This document shows, piece after piece, positions 24,596 through 34,100 of a stretch of DNA of 64,000 bases. Position 1 is the stretch's first letter, and every line of letters begins with the position of its first letter. This DNA comes from Anaerolineales bacterium (GTDB taxonomy: Bacteria; Chloroflexota; Anaerolineae; Anaerolineales; Villigracilaceae), in contig JAEURJ010000014.1 of the NCBI GenBank assembly GCA_016789305.1, forward strand, positions 124,001-188,000, given 5' to 3'. The position numbers and the translations under genes are program-made. Under the pieces are notes generated by a model that was not told where the DNA came from, did not search any database, and saw nothing but the letters and a program-made list of their open reading frames with translations.

Positions 24596-25966
24596 ATGAA
24601 CAGCAAAAATATGCTTCTCAAGTTATTGGGTTTGATGATGATCCTCGGCATGCTGGTCACAGCCTGCAGTACTCCAGCAACCACAACAGCAACCGAAGTC
24701 CCTGCGCCGGCGGATACGGAAGAACCGGCAGCCACGGAAGAGACTGGGTTTGCACCCGGCACGACGCTGACGTATATCGCCAGCCAAAACTGGGTTTTGG
24801 ATTCAGAGATCGAACTCGCGAAAAAATTCGAGACGGAAACCGGCGTTCACGTTGATTTCCAGATCATTCCATCCGATCAATATTTCAACGTCCTCGAAAC
24901 CAAACTTGAAGCCGGCGGCGAAGGAATTGACATCTTCGGCGGACAGAGCGGCAAAACCGACATCCAGCTTCAATTGGACGTTAAAAAGAATGCGGTCCCT
25001 TTGACCGATGAGGAATGGGTCTCGCGAATGAACCCCCTTTCTGTCGAGCAGATCAGCCTGGACGGGGTCACTTATGGCTTGACCATTTGGGATACGATCG
25101 GCGGCTCCTGGGTGGTTGTGTACAACAAGCAAATGTTCGCTGATAACGGCCTGAGCGTTCCGACAACCTACGCTGAATTCGCCGCAGCCTGCCAGACCCT
25201 GCAGGACGCGGGAATCAATCCTGTTTACGAACCCTTTGCCGATGGCTGGCATCATGTCCTCTGGTTCCTCGAAATGGGCCCCGTGTATGAAGCCGCAACG
25301 CCCGGCCTGGCAGATGCATTGAATGCAAATAAAGCCACCTTTGCCGGCAACCCCACCATGACGACCGCCCTGACCGAACTCAAGGAAATGTACGACAAGG
25401 GCTATTTTGGGGAGGATGCTCTCTCGAATGAATTTGCGAACACCGAGGCAGTCATGGCCGAAGGAAAATACGCCATGACGGTAAATCGTTTTGGCCTGCC
25501 AAGCCAGATTAATAAAGCCTATCCGGATGTGGCCGAGGATAACTTTGGCTTCTTCGTCATTCCCCTTGCCGACAACCAGATTTGGAATGTTAACCCGGCT
25601 GCACCAAGCAAGTTCATCTACTCAGGATCAAAGAACATCGAAGCAGCCAAGGCATACTTCGAATTCCTGACCCGGCCCGAAAACCTGCAATTTATGCTGG
25701 ATAACGAGGCCCAATTCACCATGCTCAATTTTGAGGGTGTGAATGCCGAGTTGACAGCTGACCAGCAGGGCTTCATTGATACTTATAAAGAACAGGGAAC
25801 CGTGTATCAGACCGCAGTAAATTATGTCAATCCCCAATGGATGGATGTGGGCCAGACTTTGACTGCGATGTTTACCGGTGCAGTGACTCCCGAAGATGTA
25901 TTGGCGGAAACCGATCAACGCAGAGCGGATATGGCAATCTCCGCCGGAGATGAAGCCTGGAAGTAG
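24596..25966 (+). CDS. Sugar ABC transporter substrate-binding lipoprotein
   Basis: This 456-residue protein has a lipoprotein signal ending in VTAC, then an Ala/Thr/Pro linker, then a family 1 extracellular solute-binding fold (SGKTDIQLQLDV, GGSWVVVYNKQMF, PTTYAEFAAAC). Its first 25 residues closely resemble those of the second binding protein at 34101. It is followed by two permeases and a GH31 enzyme, suggesting oligosaccharides with alpha-xylosyl or alpha-glucosyl ends. Confidence 0.93.
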   Translation: MNSKNMLLKLLGLMMILGMLVTACSTPATTTATEVPAPADTEEPAATEETGFAPGTTLTYIASQNWVLDSEIELAKKFETETGVHVDFQIIPSDQYFNVLETKLEAGGEGIDIFGGQSGKTDIQLQLDVKKNAVPLTDEEWVSRMNPLSVEQISLDGVTYGLTIWDTIGGSWVVVYNKQMFADNGLSVPTTYAEFAAACQTLQDAGINPVYEPFADGWHHVLWFLEMGPVYEAATPGLADALNANKATFAGNPTMTTALTELKEMYDKGYFGEDALSNEFANTEAVMAEGKYAMTVNRFGLPSQINKAYPDVAEDNFGFFVIPLADNQIWNVNPAAPSKFIYSGSKNIEAAKAYFEFLTRPENLQFMLDNEAQFTMLNFEGVNAELTADQQGFIDTYKEQGTVYQTAVNYVNPQWMDVGQTLTAMFTGAVTPEDVLAETDQRRADMAISAGDEAWK

Positions 25967-26069
25967 CAACAAACATCGTTGACTAAACGTTGTGGGTCTG
26001 TGAAGCCATTGCATGCACAGACCCACAACCGGCACGCGTTACTACATTCCTGATGATGGAAAGCTAAAG

Positions 26070-26942
26070 ATGAAAAACAAGATTTATCCATTCTATTTTT
26101 CCGCCGGGGCAGTTCTTTTGTATTCCCTGTTCATGGTGCTCCCCGGCCTGCTGGGTTTCTTCCTGTCCTTTACAGACTGGAACCGTTACTCATCGGAAAT
26201 AAATTTCATCGGCTTCCAAAACTTTGCGCTGATCTTTTCCAAAAAAAACTATTGGAACAGCATCATCAATACGGTCATTTTCACCGTGGTTACGATTGGA
26301 TTAAAGACCCTGTTTGCGCTGATCCTTGCGCTGCTTTTGACCAAGGGATTAAAACGGTTCTTCAATTTTCACCGTGCGATCATCTATTTACCATCTATCA
26401 TCCCAATGATCGTCGTCGGCATCGTCTTCAAATCCATTTTGCATCCCTCAAGCGGTGTGCTGAATGAATTCCTCAGAGGCATGGGCCTGGATTTTATGGC
26501 ACAGAAATGGCTGACAAACCCTGATCTCGCCCTTTACTCGGTTGCACTGGTGGATACATGGAAGGGGGTAGGTTTCATCATGGTGATCTTGATCGCCGGC
26601 ATTCTGGTAATTCCTGTCGAATATTATGAGGCGGCTCAAATCGATGGCGCAAATCAGTGGGACGAATTGTGGAATATCACACTCCCGTTATTAATGCCTA
26701 CTTTAACAGTAACCACTGTACTAAATCTCCTGTACGGGCTGAAAGTCTTTGATGTCGTCTGGGTATTAACCAATGGTGGACCGGGGTACGCCACGGAAAC
26801 GGTCTATACGCTTGTTTTCAAGGAGTTTTCAAAGGGGCGTTATGGTGTCAGCACCGCACTTTCCACGCTGTTATTCGTGATCATGTCCATTTGTGGATAT
26901 TGGCTGATCAAAATGATGCATTCAAATGAATTGGAAGCCTAG
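26070..26942 (+). CDS. Sugar ABC permease, MalF-type
   Basis: This protein has 290 residues from the ATG at 26070. Six membrane segments are visible. The EAA loop is EYYEAAQIDGANQWDELWNI. It pairs with the following permease. The upstream in-frame extension lies in a hydrophilic stretch and was left out. Confidence 0.92.
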   Translation: MKNKIYPFYFSAGAVLLYSLFMVLPGLLGFFLSFTDWNRYSSEINFIGFQNFALIFSKKNYWNSIINTVIFTVVTIGLKTLFALILALLLTKGLKRFFNFHRAIIYLPSIIPMIVVGIVFKSILHPSSGVLNEFLRGMGLDFMAQKWLTNPDLALYSVALVDTWKGVGFIMVILIAGILVIPVEYYEAAQIDGANQWDELWNITLPLLMPTLTVTTVLNLLYGLKVFDVVWVLTNGGPGYATETVYTLVFKEFSKGRYGVSTALSTLLFVIMSICGYWLIKMMHSNELEA

Positions 26943-26989
26943 GCGTCAACGCTGCATTAAGTAGAGCCCTGATTTAGGAGATCGTCACG

Positions 26990-27811
26990 TTGAAAATACA
27001 AAAATTAAAAAGCATACCTGCCAACCTACTGGCCATTCTCATCAGCGCTGCAATGTTCGTGCCGGTCTATTTGCTTTTTGTGAATTCCTTAAAAAGTGAA
27101 GTCGAATCCAAGGCCATGGGCGCGGAACTCCCCAACCAAATTCTGTTGGAAAATTACCGCACTGTGATCGAACAGGGAAAACTGGGTATTGCTTTTGCAA
27201 ACAGCATGCTCTATGCCAGCGGGGCGACCATTCTTGTTGTGATTTTCGCCACCACGGCGGCATTTGCCCTGTCACGCAATCGATCTCCCCGCAACCGCTT
27301 TCTGTATTTCTTCATCACCATGGGAATTGCCATGCCCATAAACTACGTCACATTAACGAAGGTGATGCAGGCAACACATCTGATTAATACAGTCTGGGGA
27401 ATCATGATCCTGTATGCTGCCACGAAAATCCCTTTTGGCGTTTTTCTCATTTATGCCTTCATTGAATCGATACCCAGGGAAATCGATGAAGCGGCCATTA
27501 TCGATGGATGCGGCCCTCTTCAGCTCTTTTTCACCATTATCTTTCCCCTGCTTACTCCTGCGTGGGTGACAACGGCCATCCTAAGCTTTTTGGATTTCTG
27601 GAGCGAATTCGTCCTGCCCTTGTATTTCCTGCAAAGCTCGGCAAAGTGGCCCATGACCCTGGCTGTATATAATTTCTTTGGCATGTTTGAAAGCAAGTGG
27701 AATTTGGTTTCGGCTGATATTGTTCTAACCGTTTTACCGGTTGTTATCGTTTATCTGCTTGGACAACGTTATATCATCTCCGGCATGACCACCGGGGCTG
27801 TTAAAGGATAG
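26990..27811 (+). CDS. Sugar ABC permease, MalG-type
   Basis: This 273-residue protein starts with TTG at 26990, chosen because TAGGAG lies eight bases upstream. The EAA loop is EIDEAAIIDGCGPLQLFFTI. No ATPase gene is present in the operon, so a shared MsmX-like ATPase elsewhere is expected. Confidence 0.92.
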   Translation: MKIQKLKSIPANLLAILISAAMFVPVYLLFVNSLKSEVESKAMGAELPNQILLENYRTVIEQGKLGIAFANSMLYASGATILVVIFATTAAFALSRNRSPRNRFLYFFITMGIAMPINYVTLTKVMQATHLINTVWGIMILYAATKIPFGVFLIYAFIESIPREIDEAAIIDGCGPLQLFFTIIFPLLTPAWVTTAILSFLDFWSEFVLPLYFLQSSAKWPMTLAVYNFFGMFESKWNLVSADIVLTVLPVVIVYLLGQRYIISGMTTGAVKG

Positions 27812-27826
27812 GTATCGGAGATATTC

Positions 27827-30100
27827 ATGAAGTCACAAAATAATTTACTGGCTGATCTGCTTGATTTTGATACAGCGGAAGCTACGCAGGACATTTTATG
27901 GTCTGCCGGCGCTGCGCAGACTGTCAATGCAATGAATGGAAATGTTGGAATTGAATTGGATTTTTTTGCCCAGGCATTTAATGAAGAGGGAATTGCAGCG
28001 GATGGGAGCATCCCGTCCAAACGACACACCTTGTGGGTAAGCGCCTACGGCGAAGACATTATTCGATTGACAATAAACTTTAATGGCAATGAATTACCCG
28101 CCGTCAAAGACAACGTCATGTTGGATATAAATGAAGGATTGAAGCAATACCCTTTATCCGTGGAGAAAGATTCTGAGGGCCGGAAGATCATCGACTCCGC
28201 GGGAAAGATACGCATGAAGATCAACAATCAACCCCCGGCCATCAAACATTGGAGCGATCTCATTCCAGGTCCGCCGGAAGCGTTAAATGCAACAATATAC
28301 CCGGACGGCCAGACTTCTGTACCGCTTGAGTCATACGATATGTTTAAGCCAAGCCAGCACGAATCTTTTCCGCTCGCTTATATTGAACGGGATCAACAAC
28401 CCCATCGTGCGACATTTGCCTTTCATGCTGATGCCAATGAAAAAATTGTCGGCACGGGAGAACGTTTTGCGCCGATGAACCTTTCCGGGCGGACATTGGT
28501 TATGGAAAATGCCGATGCCCTGGGAGTCAACAATCGGCGTTGTTATAAAAATGTACCTTTTTATATCTCCAACCGCCCATACGGTCTCTTGATGCTGACT
28601 TCCGCACATACACGACTCTCCCTGGCTGATATTTCCACACGGGCCAACCAGGGGATGATTGAAGATGGTTTGATCGATCTATTTGTGATTGGCGGAAAAA
28701 AAATTGAGCGAATTGTGTATAACTATCGCTTGTTGACCGGCTTCCCGCATACTGTTCCATTGTGGTCCTACGGTGTCTGGATGGGGAGAATGACATATTT
28801 TACAGCCGAAGAAACACACCAGGTCGCTGCAAAATTGAGGAAGGCGTCGTTTCCGTCTGATGTCATCCATGTAGATACCGGATGGTTTGATAAGGATTGG
28901 ATTTGTGAGTGGGAGTTCAGCCCAAGGACCTTCCCCAACCCGCAGAAGTATTTAAGGGAAATGCGGTTAAATGGTTTTCGTATCACGTTATGGCAACTTC
29001 CATCAGTAAGTGTGCAGGCTGATTTATACGCATCCGCCTTGAAGGAAAGGTTTATTGCCAGTAAAAATGGTGCGAAAAGCTCTTCCAACTTTGGAGGGAT
29101 TGGAGATGCAGCGACAATTGATTTCACAAATCCCGATGCAATAGAATGGTATCAGGGGCTGCTGGAAAAGTTACTAAGAATGGGAGTGGCTGCGATCAAA
29201 ACTGATTTTGGCGAGAACATCGACCTTGAAGCAGATTATCAAGGAATGGATGCAGGACGATTGCACAATCTATACTCGCTGTTATATCAAAAGGCTGCCT
29301 TTGACGTAACAAAAAAGGTTACTGGAGAGGGTTTGATATGGGCCAGAGCCGGTTGGATTGGAAATCATCGTTATCCGGTGCATTGGGGAGGAGATTCCGC
29401 TTCCACCTGGGACGGGATGGCGGGTTCGCTACGAGGCGGCTTGCATTTGGGCTTATCAGGATACGCGTTTTGGGGGCATGACATTGCCGGTTTTCATGGT
29501 TTGCCCAATTTCATGAATAGCTGGCCTTCCAATGAACTGTACATGCGCTGGACTCAATTTGGGGTGTTCTCCTCCCATATTCGGTATCATGGCGCTTCTC
29601 CCCGTGAACCGTATGAGTATCCTGCAATCGCTGATCACGTAAGGGAATGGTGGAACTTGCGGTATGCGCTTGTCCCCTACCTGGCGGAGCAGGGACAACA
29701 GATCATTAAATCCGGTTTGCCCATGCTACAAGCACTGATTTTCCATCACGAAGATGATCCCATGTGCTGGCACATTGATGATCAATACTACTTTGGCAGC
29801 GATTTTTTGGTTGCACCAATCATGAATGATGATGGCATCAGGGATGTCTACCTGCCAGCAGGAAAATGGATCGACTTTTGGACCGGGGAGGTGCTGGAAG
29901 GCAGCTGCTGGCTTAAGAACATCAAGATGCCGCTGGAGCGGATGCCAGTCTACGCCAAATTTGGAGCACAGGTGCCAGTTTATCCGTATAGTGTTCAGTG
30001 TACAGACGAAATGGATTTGAGCCGTGCCTCAAAAATAATTTTCAATGATCAATATCAAGGGTTACGAAGTTCTATTTTAGGTAAGGTTGTCAATCTGTAA
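27827..30100 (+). CDS. Glycoside hydrolase family 31, alpha-xylosidase-like
   Basis: This 757-residue cytoplasmic enzyme (no signal peptide) carries the GH31 nucleophile block AAIKTDFGENI and the acid/base block HWGGDSASTWDGM. The sequence around FTNPDAIEWYQGLLEKLLRMG and GLSGYAFWGHDIAGF is close to bacterial YicI-type alpha-xylosidases. It probably removes alpha-xylose or alpha-glucose from imported oligosaccharides. It starts 15 bp after the permease gene. Confidence 0.9.
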   Translation: MKSQNNLLADLLDFDTAEATQDILWSAGAAQTVNAMNGNVGIELDFFAQAFNEEGIAADGSIPSKRHTLWVSAYGEDIIRLTINFNGNELPAVKDNVMLDINEGLKQYPLSVEKDSEGRKIIDSAGKIRMKINNQPPAIKHWSDLIPGPPEALNATIYPDGQTSVPLESYDMFKPSQHESFPLAYIERDQQPHRATFAFHADANEKIVGTGERFAPMNLSGRTLVMENADALGVNNRRCYKNVPFYISNRPYGLLMLTSAHTRLSLADISTRANQGMIEDGLIDLFVIGGKKIERIVYNYRLLTGFPHTVPLWSYGVWMGRMTYFTAEETHQVAAKLRKASFPSDVIHVDTGWFDKDWICEWEFSPRTFPNPQKYLREMRLNGFRITLWQLPSVSVQADLYASALKERFIASKNGAKSSSNFGGIGDAATIDFTNPDAIEWYQGLLEKLLRMGVAAIKTDFGENIDLEADYQGMDAGRLHNLYSLLYQKAAFDVTKKVTGEGLIWARAGWIGNHRYPVHWGGDSASTWDGMAGSLRGGLHLGLSGYAFWGHDIAGFHGLPNFMNSWPSNELYMRWTQFGVFSSHIRYHGASPREPYEYPAIADHVREWWNLRYALVPYLAEQGQQIIKSGLPMLQALIFHHEDDPMCWHIDDQYYFGSDFLVAPIMNDDGIRDVYLPAGKWIDFWTGEVLEGSCWLKNIKMPLERMPVYAKFGAQVPVYPYSVQCTDEMDLSRASKIIFNDQYQGLRSSILGKVVNL

Positions 30101-30104
30101 TAAT

Positions 30105-30146
30105 AATTTCGGATTGTTGCTGTCATGACAGCAACAATCCGAAATT
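30105..30146. terminator. Bidirectional terminator between convergent genes
   Basis: This is a perfect 42-base palindrome (21-bp arms, centred at TCA|TGA) between the GH31 gene and the isomerase gene. Confidence 0.85.
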
Positions 30147-30192
30147 AAGAATATTTCCAATGCTGATTTAAGTTGATAGGGGGAAGATATTT

Positions 30193-31848
30193 TTAACCTA
30201 ATGCCACATTACCGCAAAGATGCACAGAAATGCCCATTTCAGCCAACATTGCCGCTTTTGCTGACAGAGCTCCATCTGCCAACTCAGCAGATGGAGCATA
30301 AACCACCTGAATATGATTGGCTTTGTGGCGCGCCATTAACTGGTTGCGGCTCACACCATGCAAAACGGCATTCATAATCGGCCATTGCGGTGTGGTGGAC
30401 TTCCAGCGGAATTGCATTTCTTCCGGCGGAAGTGTTACAGCGGAGCCGCGGCCCATGTCCGCATGCAATGCCCCATTCTGAACATATACACGGCTCCATA
30501 CAATTTCGCCAGGCTTGCTCTCACCCTTAATTGTCCCGCCGCCTTTCGGGAAATACATGGCGGGTTGACGTTCGCTGACCGCGTCGGCATAGCCCCTGGC
30601 AAAGTGCGATGGGGGTACGGCGCCGGAAATCTCAAACACCCAGACAAACTCGTCCAGGTGATCATCTTTATAATGCCGTCCCCAACGGATGTCGTGTAAC
30701 GTGGTGGCTGGGTCCATACCCATGGCTGTCCACACGCGGTTTGTGACAAGCGCATCCAGGCCGGCGCCTTCATCCACTTCGTTGAAATGCGGCAGCGCTT
30801 TTCCGGCGAAAAGCTCCTGGCCGGTTTCTTTATGATATACAGGTGGACGTTCAACATTGTTCAAGATTCCTTCCACAAGATCGGAAGCGGGCGTCATATC
30901 CTTCAAACCCTGCTGGTATTGAATCCCGATGGCATCGCAGCCAAATGCATCTGCAATGCGTACTGCTGCGATATACATTTTCAGTTGTTCGTGGATCTGC
31001 GCGTCAGTCAACTCGGTTGCGTCGTCAGTTCCAATTGCAAATCGCATCCCCTTTTTATCAAGCCAGATACGCGCCGCCCGCGCTTCCTCGTCTGAAACAA
31101 GTTGCATCTCCGCCAGCAATGCCGATTGACTGAATCGTTCTTTGTAAACGCCACAGGGATTCAACAATTCATCGTCAATGATGGCATTGTACATACCCAT
31201 ACAACCTTCATCAAAGATTCCAAGAATGGCCTTGTCATGCTTTAGTTGCCGGGCGAGAGCAATTCCCAGCTGAGATTCTTCTTTTGGAAGCTGAGTCAGG
31301 TCAAGGTCCCGAACATGACGCGCATCGTGGGAGATCGTCCCCTCTCGCAGCCATTGTCGAATCCCGTTAAGAAAGAATGCATCCTTGAAATCCTCGCTCC
31401 AGATCGTGCTGTATTTAACGCCCATCTTGGTGAGGGAGCCGTTGAGGTTGAGCATTCCAACCAGGCCCGGCCACTGTCCGCTCCAATTGGCGATCGTGAG
31501 AATCGGTCCGCGATGATCACGCAGCCCGGCAAGAACGTGATAGCTATATTGCCAAACCGCCACGACGACGATCAAGGGAGCCTGCGGCGGAATCGATTTG
31601 AAGACATCCATGCCCATGCGTTGATTCCAAATAAAGCCGTGTTGAAGCGTTTTGTCATAGGGATGCGCGCGTTTAACCGCCCAACCTTCGGCGGCAAACG
31701 CCCTGGCGATTTGCTCCTCCATTTCCAGTTGGGCGGGCCAGCAAGTTTGGTTGGCCGACAAACGCAGGTCGCCGCTGGCAAGGAGAAATATTTCATTGGA
31801 GTGCAGGGGAATTTCATGGGAATTTACCGGATTTGAGTAGTTTTTCAT
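30193..31848 (-). CDS. L-fucose/L-arabinose isomerase-family protein
   Basis: This 551-residue protein has the layout of the fucose-isomerase family: an N-terminal domain with PLIVVVAVWQYSYHVLAG, the core NWSGQWPGLVGMLNLNGSL, and acidic/histidine residues for the metal site (DEGCMGMYNAIIDDE; FNEVDEGAGLD; the tail IQVVYAP). It should interconvert an aldose and ketose; the sugar cannot be fixed from sequence. It is divergent from the GntR regulator and shares its control region. Confidence 0.75.
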   Translation of the reverse strand: MKNYSNPVNSHEIPLHSNEIFLLASGDLRLSANQTCWPAQLEMEEQIARAFAAEGWAVKRAHPYDKTLQHGFIWNQRMGMDVFKSIPPQAPLIVVVAVWQYSYHVLAGLRDHRGPILTIANWSGQWPGLVGMLNLNGSLTKMGVKYSTIWSEDFKDAFFLNGIRQWLREGTISHDARHVRDLDLTQLPKEESQLGIALARQLKHDKAILGIFDEGCMGMYNAIIDDELLNPCGVYKERFSQSALLAEMQLVSDEEARAARIWLDKKGMRFAIGTDDATELTDAQIHEQLKMYIAAVRIADAFGCDAIGIQYQQGLKDMTPASDLVEGILNNVERPPVYHKETGQELFAGKALPHFNEVDEGAGLDALVTNRVWTAMGMDPATTLHDIRWGRHYKDDHLDEFVWVFEISGAVPPSHFARGYADAVSERQPAMYFPKGGGTIKGESKPGEIVWSRVYVQNGALHADMGRGSAVTLPPEEMQFRWKSTTPQWPIMNAVLHGVSRNQLMARHKANHIQVVYAPSAELADGALSAKAAMLAEMGISVHLCGNVALG

Positions 31849-31899
31849 GTTTTTCTCCTAAAAAGCGCCTTTACGATTAAATTGGCCGAAATACTCCTA

Positions 31900-31942
31900 T
31901 TGACAAATAGATTTTAAAGTAGTACAGTATACCATATTACAG
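31900..31942 (+). promoter_or_regulatory. Promoter of the GntR regulator with overlapping operator
   Basis: TTGACA (31900-31905), 17 bp, TACAGT (31923-31928). The segment AGTACAGTATACCATATTAC around the -10 box contains GTATACC, similar to the GGTATACC core known for hexuronate-responsive GntR proteins. Confidence 0.5.
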
Positions 31943-31971
31943 AATTCCATCATACAAAACAAGGAACGAGC

Positions 31972-32727
31972 ATGTCTGAAGAACTCCCTATCAATAGCTC
32001 CACAATTGAACCTCTTGAGCGTGAACAGCGCCTCTATGAGCGTGTGGTTGACAAAGTGTTAGACCTTATTTCATCCGGGGAATGGAAACCTGGGTACCGC
32101 CTGCCCTCTGAAAGCAAACTATCTGAAGCATTTGGCGTCAGCCGCACGGTCGTTCGCGAGGCGGTTAAAGCCCTGGAGGCACGCGGTGTGCTTGAGTCTG
32201 CCACTGGCAGCGGGGTTTCAGTCCGGCTGGTTGACTTTAATATGGTGTCACAGTCTTTGGAAACTTATATGCAGCTTTCCAATCATGCTGACTTTGAAAT
32301 TCGCCTCAACGAGGTGCGGCAGGTCCTGGAAGTGGAAATGGTCGCTTTGGCAGCCAGCCGTATTACTGCTGAGCAGCGAAAACAGCTGCGTCAAATTTGC
32401 GATGAAATGCGGGTTGGCAGTAATTCATCCAAGCACATGGCTGAATTGGATTTCCGTTTGCACGTGACCCTTGCAGAAGCCACGCAAAACGAGCTGTTCA
32501 AAGTATTGCTGGCTCCCTTGATCAATCAATTACGCGATCAGATCATTTTGACCTGGGAGGATTTTCCACGTCCCGTCAACGTTGTTCTTGATCAACACGA
32601 ATCAATTGTGGCGGCAGTTGAAAGCGGCGACGTTGAGGCAGCCCGTCAGGCCATGGCCAAACACCTTGCCTTCTCACGCAAAGTTCTTGAAGATATTTCG
32701 AAATCACACAAGGATCCAAATTCATGA
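31972..32727 (+). CDS. GntR/FadR-family regulator
   Basis: This 251-residue protein has a winged helix (LYERVVDKVLDLISSGEWK, LPSESKLSEAFGVSRTVVRE) at residues ~20-85 and an FCD effector domain. Members controlling sugar-acid genes (UxuR, ExuR) are of this type. It overlaps the following SDR gene by 4 bp (ATGA) and is preceded by AAGGAAC. It likely controls the large operon to its right. Confidence 0.9.
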   Translation: MSEELPINSSTIEPLEREQRLYERVVDKVLDLISSGEWKPGYRLPSESKLSEAFGVSRTVVREAVKALEARGVLESATGSGVSVRLVDFNMVSQSLETYMQLSNHADFEIRLNEVRQVLEVEMVALAASRITAEQRKQLRQICDEMRVGSNSSKHMAELDFRLHVTLAEATQNELFKVLLAPLINQLRDQIILTWEDFPRPVNVVLDQHESIVAAVESGDVEAARQAMAKHLAFSRKVLEDISKSHKDPNS

Positions 32728-33500
32728 AAAAAGACTCCTCCCCATCGAAGGTTGCAGTTGTAACTGGCGCGGCCCAGGGAATTGGCAGGGCTATTTCCCT
32801 TCGACTGGCTCGAGATGGTTTTTCAATCGCGATCATAGATATCAATGCAGATGCGTTGAATCAAGTTAAGAAAGAAATCGAAGCCCTGGGCGTACAGGCG
32901 CTGGCTTTGAAAGCAGATCTAACCAGGGTGGATGAAATCCAAAATGCAATAAACCGCGCTGCTGAACTGGGTGAATTGACCGTGCTTGTTAACAATGCCG
33001 GCCGCGTTCTTATCACCCCATTCCTTGAAATTGGCGAAGCCGAGTGGGATGCAATTTTGACACTTAATCTCAAGACCGTTTTTTTCGCAACGCAATTCGC
33101 GGCAAAACAAATGAAAGCTGGGGGGCGGATCGTGAATCTTTCCTCCATATCAGGCCGTTCCGGTCGTTCTGACCAGGCACATTATGCTGCCGCAAAGTGC
33201 GCAGTCATCAGCCTCACACAATCTGCAGCGCTTGCCTTTGCATCTCAGGGAGTTACCGTCAACGCAGTTTGCCCGGGCGTGGTTGATACACCCATGACCG
33301 TTGGAATTCATGAAGTCCGGGCAAGTTCTCTTGGAATTACACCGCAAGAATCACTGGCCCGAATGGTTGCCAAAATTCCGCTGGGCCGCCTTGAAACAAC
33401 CGAAGATGTTGCAGGAGCCATTTCATTCCTATGTTCGCCGGATGCCGCTTACATCACCGGGCAGTCGCTCAATGTGGATGGCGGGATGGAAATGAATTAA
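32724..33500 (+). CDS. Short-chain dehydrogenase/reductase
   Basis: This 258-residue protein has TGAAQGIG (NAD-binding), NNAG, the catalytic Ser in LSSISG and YAAAK (Tyr-Lys). It ends in the common NVDGGMEMN. It probably oxidises or reduces a sugar acid or polyol. It is translationally coupled to the regulator and to the cupin gene (TAATG). Confidence 0.9.
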   Translation: MKKDSSPSKVAVVTGAAQGIGRAISLRLARDGFSIAIIDINADALNQVKKEIEALGVQALALKADLTRVDEIQNAINRAAELGELTVLVNNAGRVLITPFLEIGEAEWDAILTLNLKTVFFATQFAAKQMKAGGRIVNLSSISGRSGRSDQAHYAAAKCAVISLTQSAALAFASQGVTVNAVCPGVVDTPMTVGIHEVRASSLGITPQESLARMVAKIPLGRLETTEDVAGAISFLCSPDAAYITGQSLNVDGGMEMN

Positions 33501-33847
33501 TGGTTACACCTCGTGTTGCCGATCTGATGGCAGGAGAATGGCAGGAACATGCCAGATTCCCGGGTATCTACATGAAGGGCCTGTTGACTTCAGAAGATAA
33601 CCCATTGGCCAGTGTCAATGTGGTGCAAGTTCCACCCTCCGGGGTGATTGGCCGTCACCGGCACGCGCAACAACTGGAGACCGTTTGGATCATTACAGGA
33701 GAAGCCATCTTAACTTTGGATCAAACAGATGTGCATCTCAGGGATGGGCAGATCATCGCCATCCCGATCGGGTTAGAACATGCTTTACGAAATGAAGGTA
33801 ATACTCCGCTGGAGTTGTTGACCTTTTTTACCCCCCCACTTTCATAA
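33500..33847 (+). CDS. Cupin-fold protein
   Basis: This protein has 115 residues from the ATG at 33500, which overlaps the SDR stop. It has a typical cupin 2 pattern: GRHRHAQQLETVWIITGEA, then the second motif PIGLEHALRNEG, with His and Glu ligands. It could be a sugar-acid isomerase or metal-binding helper; the substrate is unknown. Confidence 0.8.
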   Translation: MVTPRVADLMAGEWQEHARFPGIYMKGLLTSEDNPLASVNVVQVPPSGVIGRHRHAQQLETVWIITGEAILTLDQTDVHLRDGQIIAIPIGLEHALRNEGNTPLELLTFFTPPLS

Positions 33848-33852
33848 AAAGA

Positions 33853-34054
33853 GGTACATACCGTTACTGTAAGCCGAGTTACCAAAAGATAACCTGGTGG
33901 CGAGCAACTTTACAAGTCAGATATACCAGATCCTCGTCACAGATAGAACCCGCTGCACGCAGGTGATCATTTCTGCTCTACAAACAAATAGAAAGGAAGT
34001 AGCCTATTGACTTGATGGTATGTACCGCTTTACCCAATTGTAAACGATTTCGAA
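33853..34054 (+). promoter_or_regulatory. Control region of the second sugar operon
   Basis: Two matching palindromic boxes, GGTACATACCG (33853) and GGTATGTACCG (34017), flank a TTGACT (34007) and a TAAACGATTTCG (34041). They may be GntR-type operators plus a LacI-type site. No gene is present in 33848-34100. Confidence 0.5.
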
Positions 34055-34100
34055 GGCAAAAGATCAATTCATTTATTAGGTAAGAAGGAGAGAAAATTTC

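Noticed and set aside
27827..30100. GH31 as a sulfoquinovosidase
   Set aside because: The active-site blocks and flanking sequence follow the YicI-type alpha-xylosidase pattern, and no sulfosugar pathway gene is next to it.
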